From positions 4,957,001 through 5,021,000 of the forward strand of contig NZ_CP051428.1 of assembly GCF_012676905.1 (NCBI RefSeq): DNA of 64,000 nt, read 5' to 3'. The notes beneath the pieces are model-generated. The model worked only from the letters and a program-made list of their open reading frames with translations. It searched no databases and was not told where the DNA came from. Shown in pieces: positions 42,505 through 52,065 of the stretch. The stretch is from Paenibacillus albicereus. GTDB taxonomy: Bacteria; Bacillota; Bacilli; Paenibacillales; Paenibacillaceae. A program made the position numbers and the translations under genes. Each line of letters starts with the position of its first letter. The first letter of the stretch is position 1.

Positions 42505-43560
42505 TCACGTTTCCTCTTCGATAATCCGTTTCGCATACGAGCCTGGCGTCATGCCGACGACGGCCTTGAAGTCGCGGATCAGGTGGGCCTGATCGAAATA
42601 GCCCAGCTCCAGCGCGAGCGCCGCCCAGTCCGGGTCGCCGCTGGCGAGGCCCATCGTCTCGTGCAGCCGGTAGCGGCGGATGACCGCCTTGGGCGGCATG
42701 CCGACATAGGTGCGGAACAGCCGCTGCAGGCTGCGCGACGACAGCCCCCAACGGGCAGCCACATCCTCGACGCTGCGCTGCCCGCGGTCGAGCTGGATGC
42801 CGGTGACGATGCGGTCGACCAGCTGCGCGGAAGCGTCCGGATCGGTCGAAACGGATGCGGTCGGAATCGGCAGGGCCGGGACGAGATCGGGCGATAGGGC
42901 AGACGGCAGGCCGGCGGCGAGGGACGTGCATCCGGATCGGTCGAACAGCGTGCCGGCAGGCGCGGGCAGGCCGGCGGTGAGGGACGTGCATCCGGATCGG
43001 TCGGTCAGCGTGCCGGCAGGCGCGGGCAAGCCGGACTCCGAGCGAGCGGGAACCGTACCGGAAAGGGAAGGCGGGCCCGGCATCTTCACCCGTTCCATCC
43101 AGAACGCATCGACGAGCGCGGCTCGGCGGCCGGAGTCCGGCTCGGCAAATACGGCGCGCTCCAGCTCCAGTACGGTTGGCCCGAGCACCTGCTCGGCCGG
43201 CAGCCTGCGCCCGGCCAGCTCGCCGGGATCGCAGTCCAGCCAGCGGCGGAACAGGCCGGGGCGGAACAGCATGCCGAAGACTTCGTCCCGCCCCTCGAGC
43301 CGCTGCCGCGAGCGCTCGGCTCCGGCGACGCTGACGACCGAGCAGCCCCGCTGGAGCACGACGTTGACCGTCGGATGCTCCAGCACCTCCTGCGTGTGGA
43401 CGATGCCCGGCGGCAGGTTCCATTCAATCAGCCAGTAGTGGCGGATATAGGCCGCCGCCGCCCCTTGCGGCAGAATCCGCTGCAGGCGGAAGCTCTGCGC
43501 CGCCGCGCGCGGCTCCAGGATGGCGCGGTTGTTGAGCGGCAGCAGCTCTCGATCGTCCAT
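42505..43560 (-). CDS. AraC-family transcriptional regulator with duplicated linker
   Basis: The 351-residue regulator has an N-terminal DUF6597-like sensory domain ('LPQGAAAAYIRHYWLIEWNL', about residues 30-150) and a C-terminal AraC double helix-turn-helix ('SVEDVAARWGLSSRSLQRLF', 'ALELGYFDQAHLIRDFKAVV', 'GMTPGSYAKR'). The linker between them (about 165-235) is low-complexity and contains two near-identical 20-residue copies of 'GLPAPAGTLTDRSGCTSL'-type sequence. An AAAAGGAGG site precedes the ATG. The regulator's targets are unknown; the BMP-Rieske pair downstream is a candidate. Confidence 0.85.
   Translation of the reverse strand: MDDRELLPLNNRAILEPRAAAQSFRLQRILPQGAAAAYIRHYWLIEWNLPPGIVHTQEVLEHPTVNVVLQRGCSVVSVAGAERSRQRLEGRDEVFGMLFRPGLFRRWLDCDPGELAGRRLPAEQVLGPTVLELERAVFAEPDSGRRAALVDAFWMERVKMPGPPSLSGTVPARSESGLPAPAGTLTDRSGCTSLTAGLPAPAGTLFDRSGCTSLAAGLPSALSPDLVPALPIPTASVSTDPDASAQLVDRIVTGIQLDRGQRSVEDVAARWGLSSRSLQRLFRTYVGMPPKAVIRRYRLHETMGLASGDPDWAALALELGYFDQAHLIRDFKAVVGMTPGSYAKRIIEEET
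42906..43030. repeat. 60-bp tandem duplication inside the AraC-type gene
   Basis: Two copies at exactly 60 bp differ at only a few bases, keep the frame and add 20 residues to the linker. A short third start (GGCAAGCCGG) follows. Confidence 0.9.
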
Positions 43561-43622
43561 GGGCCGACCTCCTTTTCCTTATTATGGCGAGCCCGCAGCT
43601 CTCGCGTCCAGAGCAACGCATT

Positions 43623-43660
43623 AAAAAAGCCCAGGCGCCTCGGAGAGGCCCTGGACTTCT
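43623..43660 (-). terminator. Terminator downstream of sigL
   Basis: On the minus strand, CCAGGGCCTC/GAGGCGCCTGG forms a hairpin followed by GCTTTTTT. It lies about 150 bases after the sigL stop codon. Confidence 0.75.
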
Positions 43661-43809
43661 TGACTTTCCGGACGGCGCGGCAGGCAGGCGCCGCTCCAAG
43701 GGCGTTGCGCCCTGGGGGAGCCGCTATCGCCTGAGGCGGGCGCCGCTCATCCTCGGAGGAGCGGCTCGCACCGGGGGAAAAGGCTTGCCCATCGTGGCAT
43801 CTCTGCCGC

Positions 43810-45141
43810 TCAGCCGCCCCGCCGCGAGGAGGAGCTGGGGATGCGCAGCTCGCCCCGATACTTGGCGACGGTGCGCCGCGACAGCGGGATGCCGAGCTCC
43901 GCCAGCCGCTCCGCGAGCTGCTGGTCGGACAGCGGCCGCTCGCGGCACTCAGCCGCGACGAGCTCGGCGAGCCGCTGCTTGGCGGCGGCGGCCGACACCT
44001 CCTCCGCTGCTCCGCCCCGACCGAGCGCGGCGCTGAAAAATGCCTTCAGCGGAAAGGTGCCGAGCGGCGTCCGCACATGCTTGCCGGAGACGGCGCGGCT
44101 CACGGTCGATTCGTGCACGCCGAGGCGCAGCGCCACATCCGCGAGCGTGAGCGGCCGCAGCGCCGGCCAGCCGCCTTCCAGGAAGGCGGCCTGCTCCTCG
44201 AAGACGGCGCGCACGACCCGCGCGAGCGTCTCCCGCCGCTGCGCCAGCCCGCCGATGAGCGCGCGCGCCGCGCGTCGGCAGCCCTCCACGTAGGCGTAAG
44301 CCTCGTGGCCGCGGGCGACGGCCGCGAGCGGGCCGGAGCCGGTATCGGCGAGCGACAGCCGCGGCTCCCAGGAGGCGGCCAGCTCGACGAGCAGCTCGCC
44401 GTCTGCGGCGATCCGGACGAGGGCGTCGGGCACGACCGCCTGCGTCCGGATCGCTGCCGCGCCCGCCAGCCGCTGGCCGGGCCGCGGGTCGAGGCGCAGC
44501 AGCGCTTGGCGCGCCAGCTCGAGCTGCTCGCGGCCAAGGCCGGTGCCGGCCGCGATCTCTTCCCAGCGGCGGGCCGCCAGCTGGGGCAGCCAGCGCGCGG
44601 CGAGCTCGCGCGCCCCGGGAGCCGGCTCCGGCTCCCGGTCCAGCTGCAGCAGCAGGCATTCGCGCAGGTCCCGCGCGCCGATGCCGGCCGGCTGCAGCGA
44701 CTGCAGCAGCCGCAGCGCCGATTCGGCCTCTGCGGCGGATAGGCGCAGCCGCTCCGCCGCTTCCGCGAGCGGCAGCGCCAGCCAGCCGCTCTCGTCGAGG
44801 TTGCCGGCGAGCCAGGCGGCGGCGCGGCGCTGCGGCGCGGGCGCGCCGCTCAGCCGCAGCTGCGCGAGCAGCTCGGCTTCGAGCGTGGGCGGCGCGGCTG
44901 CGGCGCGCTCGAGCGGGTCGGCGGCCGAGGCGTCGCCGCGGCCGCCCGCGCGGCGCGAGGCCGCGGGCTCGCGGATCTCGAGCAGCGGATTGTCCGCGGC
45001 GAGCTCGCGCACGGCGCGGTCAAGCTCGGCCGCGGGCAGCGCGAGCAGCGCCAGCGACTGGCGCATCTGCTGCGTGAGCGCGAGCTTCTGCCGCTGCTCC
45101 TGGCGGAGCAGCGCCTGGGGCTGCAGGACGGGACCCGGCAT
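43810..45141 (-). CDS. sigL: RNA polymerase sigma-54 factor
   Basis: The 443-residue protein has the three sigma-54 regions: the Gln/Leu-rich activator-contact region ('LRQEQRQKLALTQQMRQSLA'), the core-binding region, and the DNA-binding part with 'LRPLTLADVALRLGVHESTV' and 'SRAVSGKHVRTPLGTFPLKA'. The RpoN box appears as 'SRRTVAKYRGEL'. It directs polymerase to -24/-12 promoters with an AAA+ activator. It begins 59 bases after rocA's stop codon on the same strand with no T-tailed terminator between. AAGGAGG precedes the ATG; a possible -10 TATACT (45176-45171) has no good -35 box. Confidence 0.92.
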   Translation of the reverse strand: MPGPVLQPQALLRQEQRQKLALTQQMRQSLALLALPAAELDRAVRELAADNPLLEIREPAASRRAGGRGDASAADPLERAAAAPPTLEAELLAQLRLSGAPAPQRRAAAWLAGNLDESGWLALPLAEAAERLRLSAAEAESALRLLQSLQPAGIGARDLRECLLLQLDREPEPAPGARELAARWLPQLAARRWEEIAAGTGLGREQLELARQALLRLDPRPGQRLAGAAAIRTQAVVPDALVRIAADGELLVELAASWEPRLSLADTGSGPLAAVARGHEAYAYVEGCRRAARALIGGLAQRRETLARVVRAVFEEQAAFLEGGWPALRPLTLADVALRLGVHESTVSRAVSGKHVRTPLGTFPLKAFFSAALGRGGAAEEVSAAAAKQRLAELVAAECRERPLSDQQLAERLAELGIPLSRRTVAKYRGELRIPSSSSRRGG

Positions 45142-45200
45142 GGCGGCGGCCTCCTTCGAGCGTTTTCTTTAGTATACCGCGCGCGGATCGCGGCGCGGGA

Positions 45201-46748
45201 TTACATTTTTTCCGAGACGAGCTTCGCTTGGGTGAACAGCAGCAGGTAGTCGCGTCCGCCGGCCTTGGAGTCGGTGCCCGACATGTTGAAGCCGCCGAAC
45301 GGATGCACGCCCACGAGCGCGCCGGTGCACTTGCGGTTGAAGTACAGGTTGCCGGCGAAAAATTCGCGGCGCGCCTGCTCCAGGCGGCTGCGGTCGCGGG
45401 AGATGACCGCGCCCGTCAGGCCGTAGTCGGTGTTGTTGGCGATCTCGAGCGCCTCGTCGAACGAAGCGGCCTTGATGAACGCGACGACCGGCCCGAAAAT
45501 CTCCTCCTGCGCGAGACGCGCTTCCGGAGCGATGTCGGCGAAGATCGTCGGCTCGATGAAGAAGCCCTTCTCGTCGCCCGTGCCGCCGCCGTGAACGAGA
45601 CGGCCTTCGTTCTTGCCGATCCCGATGTACTCCTGGATCTTGGCGTACGCCTTGTCGTCGACGACCGGTCCGAGGTTCGTGCCGCGCTCGGCGGGATCGC
45701 CCAGCGTCAGCTTGGCGGTGCGCTCGACGACCTTGGCCAGCACCTCGTCGTACACGTCCGCATGGACGATGGCTCGCGAGCAGGCGCTGCATTTCTGGCC
45801 GGAAAATCCGAACGCCGACGCTGCGATCGCATCCGCCGCCAGCTCCAGGTCGGCGTCGGCGTCGACGACGATGGAGTCCTTGCCGCCCATCTCGGCGATG
45901 ACGCGCTTGATCCATTTCTGGCCGGGCGCCGTCTTGGCAGCCCGCTCGTTGATGCGCAGGCCGACGTCGCGCGAGCCGGTGAAGCTGATGAAGCGGGTCA
46001 GCGGATGCTCGACGAGGAAGTCGCCCACCTCGGAGCCCGGACCCGGCAGGAAGTTCACGACGCCGGCCGGCACGCCGACCTCCTCCAGCAGCTCGACGAA
46101 CTTGGCCGCGATGACCGCCGTCGGGCTTGCCGGCTTGAGCACGACCGTGTTGCCGGAGACGAGCGCGGCCGTCGTCATGCCGGCCATGATGGCGAGCGGG
46201 AAGTTCCAAGGCGGGATGACGATGCCGACGCCGAGCGGGATGTAGTACAGCTCGTTGTCTTCGTCCGGGATGCGGGTAAGCGGCTGCGGCTCGCTCAGGC
46301 GCAGCATCTCGCGGGCGTAGAACTCCATGAAGTCGATCGCTTCCGCCGTATCGGCGTCGGCTTCGGCGCGGTTCTTGCCGGACTCGACGGTCAGCCACGC
46401 GGAGAACTCATGCTTGCGGCGGCGCATGACGGCGGCGGCCTTGAACAGATAGCCCGAGCGCTCCTTCGCGCTCGTATGGCGCCACCAGCCGAACGTCTCG
46501 TAGGCGGTGCGGATCGCCTTTTCGGCAAGCTCGCGGTCGCCCTGGTGGACGACGCCGACGACCTCGGCCTTGTCGGCGGGATTGATCGAGTCGAGCGTGC
46601 GCCCGGTCTCGATCGCCTCTCCTCCGATGACGAGCGGGTACGTGCGGCCCAGCTGCCCGTGGACGGAGGCCAGCGCGGCCTCGTAGGCGGCGCTTTCCTC
46701 TTCCTTGCTGAAATTCGTGAACGGCTCGTTGACATATTCCATTCTCAT
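45201..46748 (-). CDS. rocA: L-glutamate gamma-semialdehyde (1-pyrroline-5-carboxylate) dehydrogenase
   Basis: The 515-residue aldehyde dehydrogenase is the same length as Bacillus RocA. Key parts are '[20 protein letters not shown]', '[20 protein letters not shown]', '[20 protein letters not shown]', the catalytic Cys in '[20 protein letters not shown]', and '[20 protein letters not shown]'. It oxidises glutamate semialdehyde to glutamate with NAD, the second step of proline breakdown. The start at 46748 ([10 protein letters not shown]) has GAGGAGG 10 bases upstream; a longer frame runs into the repeat array. A -24/-12 promoter lies about 73 bases upstream. Confidence 0.93.
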   Translation of the reverse strand: MRMEYVNEPFTNFSKEEESAAYEAALASVHGQLGRTYPLVIGGEAIETGRTLDSINPADKAEVVGVVHQGDRELAEKAIRTAYETFGWWRHTSAKERSGYLFKAAAVMRRRKHEFSAWLTVESGKNRAEADADTAEAIDFMEFYAREMLRLSEPQPLTRIPDEDNELYYIPLGVGIVIPPWNFPLAIMAGMTTAALVSGNTVVLKPASPTAVIAAKFVELLEEVGVPAGVVNFLPGPGSEVGDFLVEHPLTRFISFTGSRDVGLRINERAAKTAPGQKWIKRVIAEMGGKDSIVVDADADLELAADAIAASAFGFSGQKCSACSRAIVHADVYDEVLAKVVERTAKLTLGDPAERGTNLGPVVDDKAYAKIQEYIGIGKNEGRLVHGGGTGDEKGFFIEPTIFADIAPEARLAQEEIFGPVVAFIKAASFDEALEIANNTDYGLTGAVISRDRSRLEQARREFFAGNLYFNRKCTGALVGVHPFGGFNMSGTDSKAGGRDYLLLFTQAKLVSEKM

Positions 46749-46820
46749 GCGAATCCATCCTCCTCGGAAAGGTCTCCTTGGCTCCCGCTGCTGACCGGAG
46801 CTCTTCGCCGTAAAAGATAA

Positions 46821-46836
46821 GCAAGAAACGTGCCAC
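46821..46836 (-). promoter_or_regulatory. Sigma-54 (-24/-12) promoter of rocA
   Basis: Read on the minus strand, TGGCACGTTTCTTGC matches the sigma-54 consensus TGGCAC-N5-TTGC, with GG and GC separated by exactly 10 bp. Confidence 0.9.
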
Positions 46837-46899
46837 TGATCCGGGCTGGTGTAAGGAGGCGCAGCCTTGTTCAGACGGGTTAGCCTCGGAGAATCCGGG

Positions 46900-47270
46900 C
46901 TCCAGTAACTCGATTTATTCGACTTAACGCCTCCCAAACGCCACCTCCGGCTCCAGTAACTCGATTTTCTCGACTTAACGCCTCCCAAACGCCCACCTCG
47001 GGCCACAGTAACTCGATTTATTCGACTTAATGCCTCCCAAACGCCCACCTCTGGCTCCAGTAACTCGATTTTCTCGACTTAACGCCTCTCAAACGCCCAC
47101 CCCGGGCCCTATTAACTCGATTTTCTCGACTTAATGCCTTCCAAACACCTACCTCCGGCTCCAGTAACTCGATTCATTCGACTTAACGCCTCTCAAACGC
47201 CTACCCCGGGCCACAGTAACTCGATTTATTCGACTTAGCGCCTCTCAAAAGCCCACCCCGGGCCACAGTA
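46900..47270. repeat. 52-bp tandem array, sub-family A, about seven copies
   Basis: Copies carry TAACTCGATTTTCTCGACTT followed by AACGCCTCCCAAACGCCCAC. TAAC starts at 46906, 46957, 47009, 47061, 47113, 47165, 47217 and 47269, so all but one step is 52 bp (one is 51). It lies between the divergent rocA and putB promoters. Confidence 0.95.
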
Positions 47271-47775
47271 ACTCGGTTTTTCCGCGCTACTGCCCCGTCC
47301 GACCACCCATTTGAGCCGAGTTAGTCGGGTTTTCCGCGCAACTCCCCTGTCCGACCACCCGTTCGAGCCGAGTTAGTCGGGTTTTCCGCGCAACTCCCCT
47401 GTCCGACCACCCGTTCGAGCCGAGTTAGTCGGGTTTTCCGCGCAACTGCCCCATCCGACCACCCATTTGAGCCGAGTTAGTCGGGTTTTCCGCGCAACTC
47501 CCCTGTCCGACCACCCGTTCGAGCCGAGTTAGTCGGGTTTTCCGCGCAACTCCCCTGTCCGACCACCCATTCGAGCCGAGTTGCTCGGTTTTTCCGCACA
47601 ACTGCCCCGTCCGACCACCCGTTCGAGCCGAGCTGCTCGGTTTTTCCGCGCAACTCCCTATCCGACCACCCGTTCGAGCCGAGTTGCTCGGTTTTTCCGC
47701 GCTACTGCCCCATCCGACCACCCGTTCCAGCCGAGCTAGTCGGTTTTTCCGCGCTACTGCCCCGTCCGCTCATCT
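47264..47775. repeat. 52-bp tandem array, sub-family B, about nine copies
   Basis: Copies carry GAGCCGAGTTAGTCGGGTTT, then TCCGCGCAACTCCCCTGTCC and GACCACCCGTTC. Starts at 47313, 47365, 47417, 47469, 47521, 47573, 47625, 47676 and 47728 keep a 52-bp step (one is 51). It follows array A without a break; the junction copy near 47269 is a hybrid, so A and B look like diverged versions of one unit. Apparent reading frames here are artefacts. Confidence 0.95.
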
Positions 47776-47840
47776 GCCCCATTCTACCGCCTATGTGAAC
47801 CCGCAGTCGGCCCATTCGCGCTCCGTCGCGCGGTACAGGC

Positions 47841-47868
47841 AGCTTGCGCCCCGTCCGTGGCGCAAGCT
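47841..47868. promoter_or_regulatory. Inverted repeat upstream of putB, candidate activator site
   Basis: AGCTTGCGCC and GGCGCAAGCT are perfect 10-bp arms 8 bases apart, centred about 75 bp before the -24 element. This is a usual position for a sigma-54 activator enhancer. Binding by the regulator at 49151 is inferred. Confidence 0.6.
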
Positions 47869-47929
47869 ATCGCCCGAGCCGCGCCAAGCCGCCGTAGCGC
47901 ATGCGCCTCGGATGCCATAGCCTATACCG

Positions 47930-47945
47930 TTGGCACGAATATTGC
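47930..47945 (+). promoter_or_regulatory. Sigma-54 (-24/-12) promoter of the proline dehydrogenase gene
   Basis: TTGGCACGAATATTGC, with GG and GC 10 bp apart, lies about 50 bases before the ATG. Confidence 0.92.
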
Positions 47946-47996
47946 TACTACACCACCATAAGAACGCCATCATCCGCATAAAGGGGAAGGGATCAC

Positions 47997-48920
47997 ATGG
48001 ACATCGGCTCCGAGCTGTACCGCAAGACGCTGCTCACGATCTCCGGCAATTCGCTCGTCGAGAAGCTTACGCTCAAATACGGCGGCAAGCTCGCCGCCAA
48101 ATTCATCGCCAGCCAGGAGCTCGGCGGCGCGCTCCAGGTCATCGGCGACCTGAACCGCAAAGGCATCCTCGTCACGCTCGACCATCTCGGCGAGGGCATC
48201 CGCGCGCTCAGCGAAGCCTCGGGCTACCGGGAAGAATACATCCGGCTCGTGCGCGGCATCGAGCAGGCCGGCGTGAATTCCAACGTGTCGCTCAAGCCGA
48301 CGCAGATGGGCCTCGCGCTCGATCCGGAAGCCTGCTACGCCAACATCCGCGCCGTCGTGCGCGAGGCGGCGGCAGCAGGCAACTTCGTGCGCATCGACAT
48401 GGAGGACTCGCCCTACACGCAGGCGACGATCGACATGGTCAAGAGGCTGCACGGCGAAGGGCTGACGAACGTCGGCACCGTCATCCAGGCGTACCTGCGC
48501 CGCACGCAGGCCGACGTCCGCGACCTGATCCAGAGCGGCGTCAACCTGCGGCTCGTGAAGGGCGCCTACAAGGAGCCCGCAGAGGTCGCCTACCAGAAGA
48601 AGTCCGAGGTCATCGACAACTTCAAGGCGATCATCCGCATGCACCTCGACCAGGGCGTCTACACCGCCATCGCCTCCCACGACGACACGATCATCCGCTG
48701 GGTGCGCGAGTACGCCTCCGAGAACCGCATCAGCCAGGATAAGTTCGAATTCCAGATGCTGTACGGGCTGCGCATGAACGAGCAGGCGCGCCTCGCGTCC
48801 GAAGGCTACCGCGTACGCTGCTACGTGCCCTACGGCAAGATGTGGTACCCCTACTACACGCGCCGCCTCGCGGAGAAGCCGGCCAACCTGATGATGGTGC
48901 TGCAGAACATGTTCCGTTGA
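47997..48920 (+). CDS. putB: Proline dehydrogenase
   Basis: The 307-residue FAD enzyme is of the short monofunctional Bacilli type. Visible are 'LVTLDHLGEGIRALSEAS', 'NVSLKPTQMGLALDPEACYA', 'FVRIDMEDSPYTQATIDM', 'VIQAYLRRTQADVRDLI', 'LRLVKGAYKEP' and the flavin/substrate region 'FEFQMLYGLRMNEQARLASE' with 'YVPYGKMWYPYYTRRLAE'. It oxidises L-proline to pyrroline-5-carboxylate, which RocA then uses. GGGGAAGGG precedes the ATG. It is monocistronic, with a sigma-54 promoter and a strong terminator. Confidence 0.93.
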   Translation: MDIGSELYRKTLLTISGNSLVEKLTLKYGGKLAAKFIASQELGGALQVIGDLNRKGILVTLDHLGEGIRALSEASGYREEYIRLVRGIEQAGVNSNVSLKPTQMGLALDPEACYANIRAVVREAAAAGNFVRIDMEDSPYTQATIDMVKRLHGEGLTNVGTVIQAYLRRTQADVRDLIQSGVNLRLVKGAYKEPAEVAYQKKSEVIDNFKAIIRMHLDQGVYTAIASHDDTIIRWVREYASENRISQDKFEFQMLYGLRMNEQARLASEGYRVRCYVPYGKMWYPYYTRRLAEKPANLMMVLQNMFR

Positions 48921-48970
48921 AAAATTCCGGCCACCTGCCCTGACGCAGGCGCCCGCCAAAAAAGCTTCCG

Positions 48971-49007
48971 AGGAGCGGCCCGCCCGGCGGGTCCGCTTCT
49001 TTTTTTC
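48971..49007 (+). terminator. Terminator of the proline dehydrogenase gene
   Basis: GGAGCGGCCCGCC pairs with GGCGGGTCCGCTTC, followed by a run of T residues. Confidence 0.87.
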
Positions 49008-49074
49008 GGCATCCCCTACCGCTCGGACTCGGTTGGGCGGAAGGGGGAGGGACATGCAGGAATCATGTCTCGTG

Positions 49075-49114
49075 TGTCTAATTAAATAGACATAGATGTC
49101 CATTAAACCAGACA
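49075..49114. promoter_or_regulatory. Two tandem TGTC-N10-GACA dyads before the sigma-54 activator gene
   Basis: TGTCTAATTAAATAGACA (49075-49092) and TGTCCATTAAACCAGACA (49097-49114) are 18-bp dyads with ATTAAA-type centres, 22 bp apart (two helical turns). A further AGACAC follows. They probably bind a dimeric regulator that controls, or is, the activator encoded next to them. Confidence 0.7.
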
Positions 49115-49150
49115 CGACTTAGACACCGACACCCTAAGGAGGAACCCACG

Positions 49151-51337
<2,187 letters not shown>

Positions 51338-51504
51338 GCCGCCGAGCTTTTCACCAACAAGCATGGACAAATGAAGCTTGAACCAGGCGCCACGCTGCCT
51401 GGACAGCTCCACCCCGACTAGAGGATGCTTTATGGCCGATAAGTCGGGCTTTTAATTTGTCGCCGCTTTGAAACGCCGCCTTTTGGATGCGCCACCGAAA
51501 TTCT

Positions 51505-51645
51505 TGCGACTCGTCAGACGCTTAGAGGGCCTTTTTCCCGTCTTCCGTTACGCTTACGACTCCTCAAACGCTTAGACGCTCCGATGCGCGTGTTCAGCCC
51601 TGATTCATCGTCCTTTGCGGCTTCTAAGCGTTTCACCCGTCGTTA
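51505..51645. repeat. Short repeat locus with two forward cores and one inverted core
   Basis: CGACTCGTCAGACGCTTAG (51507) and CGACTCCTCAAACGCTTAG (51558) are 51 bp apart. CTAAGCGTTTCACCCGTCG (about 51623-51641) is an inverted copy. It lies between convergent genes. No gene is supported from 51338 to 52065. Confidence 0.8.
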
Positions 51646-51852
51646 CCTTTCTGATGGGACCGAATCTGGTGCCCTAACGAGCTGATTCGTCGCAAGAGGC
51701 AGCGGCAGGCCCGCCGCCGTCGCGCTGCTGTCGAGGTAGAGATTCCATTCGGGATTGGGGCAAGGCTCCGAGGTCCGTGTTAAGCTGATTTGCTGCAACT
51801 CCCCATGCCGGTCGGCCTGCAAGGACGGGCGAACGCGTCAAGAGCTGCAGCC

Positions 51853-51992
51853 CGGCCTGCTTGCCTGGCGCCCGACCTGCTCGCCTGGCGCCCGGCCTGC
51901 TCGCCTGGCGCCCGACCTGCTTGCCCGGCGCCCGGCCTGCTCGCCTGGCGCCCGACCTGCTTGCCCGGCGCCCGGCCTGCTTGCCCGCTGCC
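51853..51992. repeat. Seven tandem copies of a 20-bp unit
   Basis: The unit CGGCCTGCTCGCCTGGCGCC alternates with a CGACCTGC variant, giving a 40-bp higher-order period. It lies downstream of manC. Reading frames in it are artefacts. Confidence 0.93.
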
Positions 51993-52065
51993 GCCGGCAT
52001 CCCGGCAGGCCGCGCAGCCCTTCCAGCTCAGCAGCAGCAGCAGCTCCAGATCATGTCCGCGCGCC

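Noticed and set aside
47425-47721. Minus-strand frame of 98 codons with repeated 'CAEKPSSSARTGGR' peptides
   Set aside because: It lies wholly inside the 52-bp array and is a product of the repeat.
46900-47775. CRISPR array
   Set aside because: Units are contiguous and similar along their whole length, with no variable spacers.
51674-52000. Minus-strand frame of 108 codons, Arg/Ala/Gly-rich
   Set aside because: It is created by the 20-bp tandem repeats and has no start site support.
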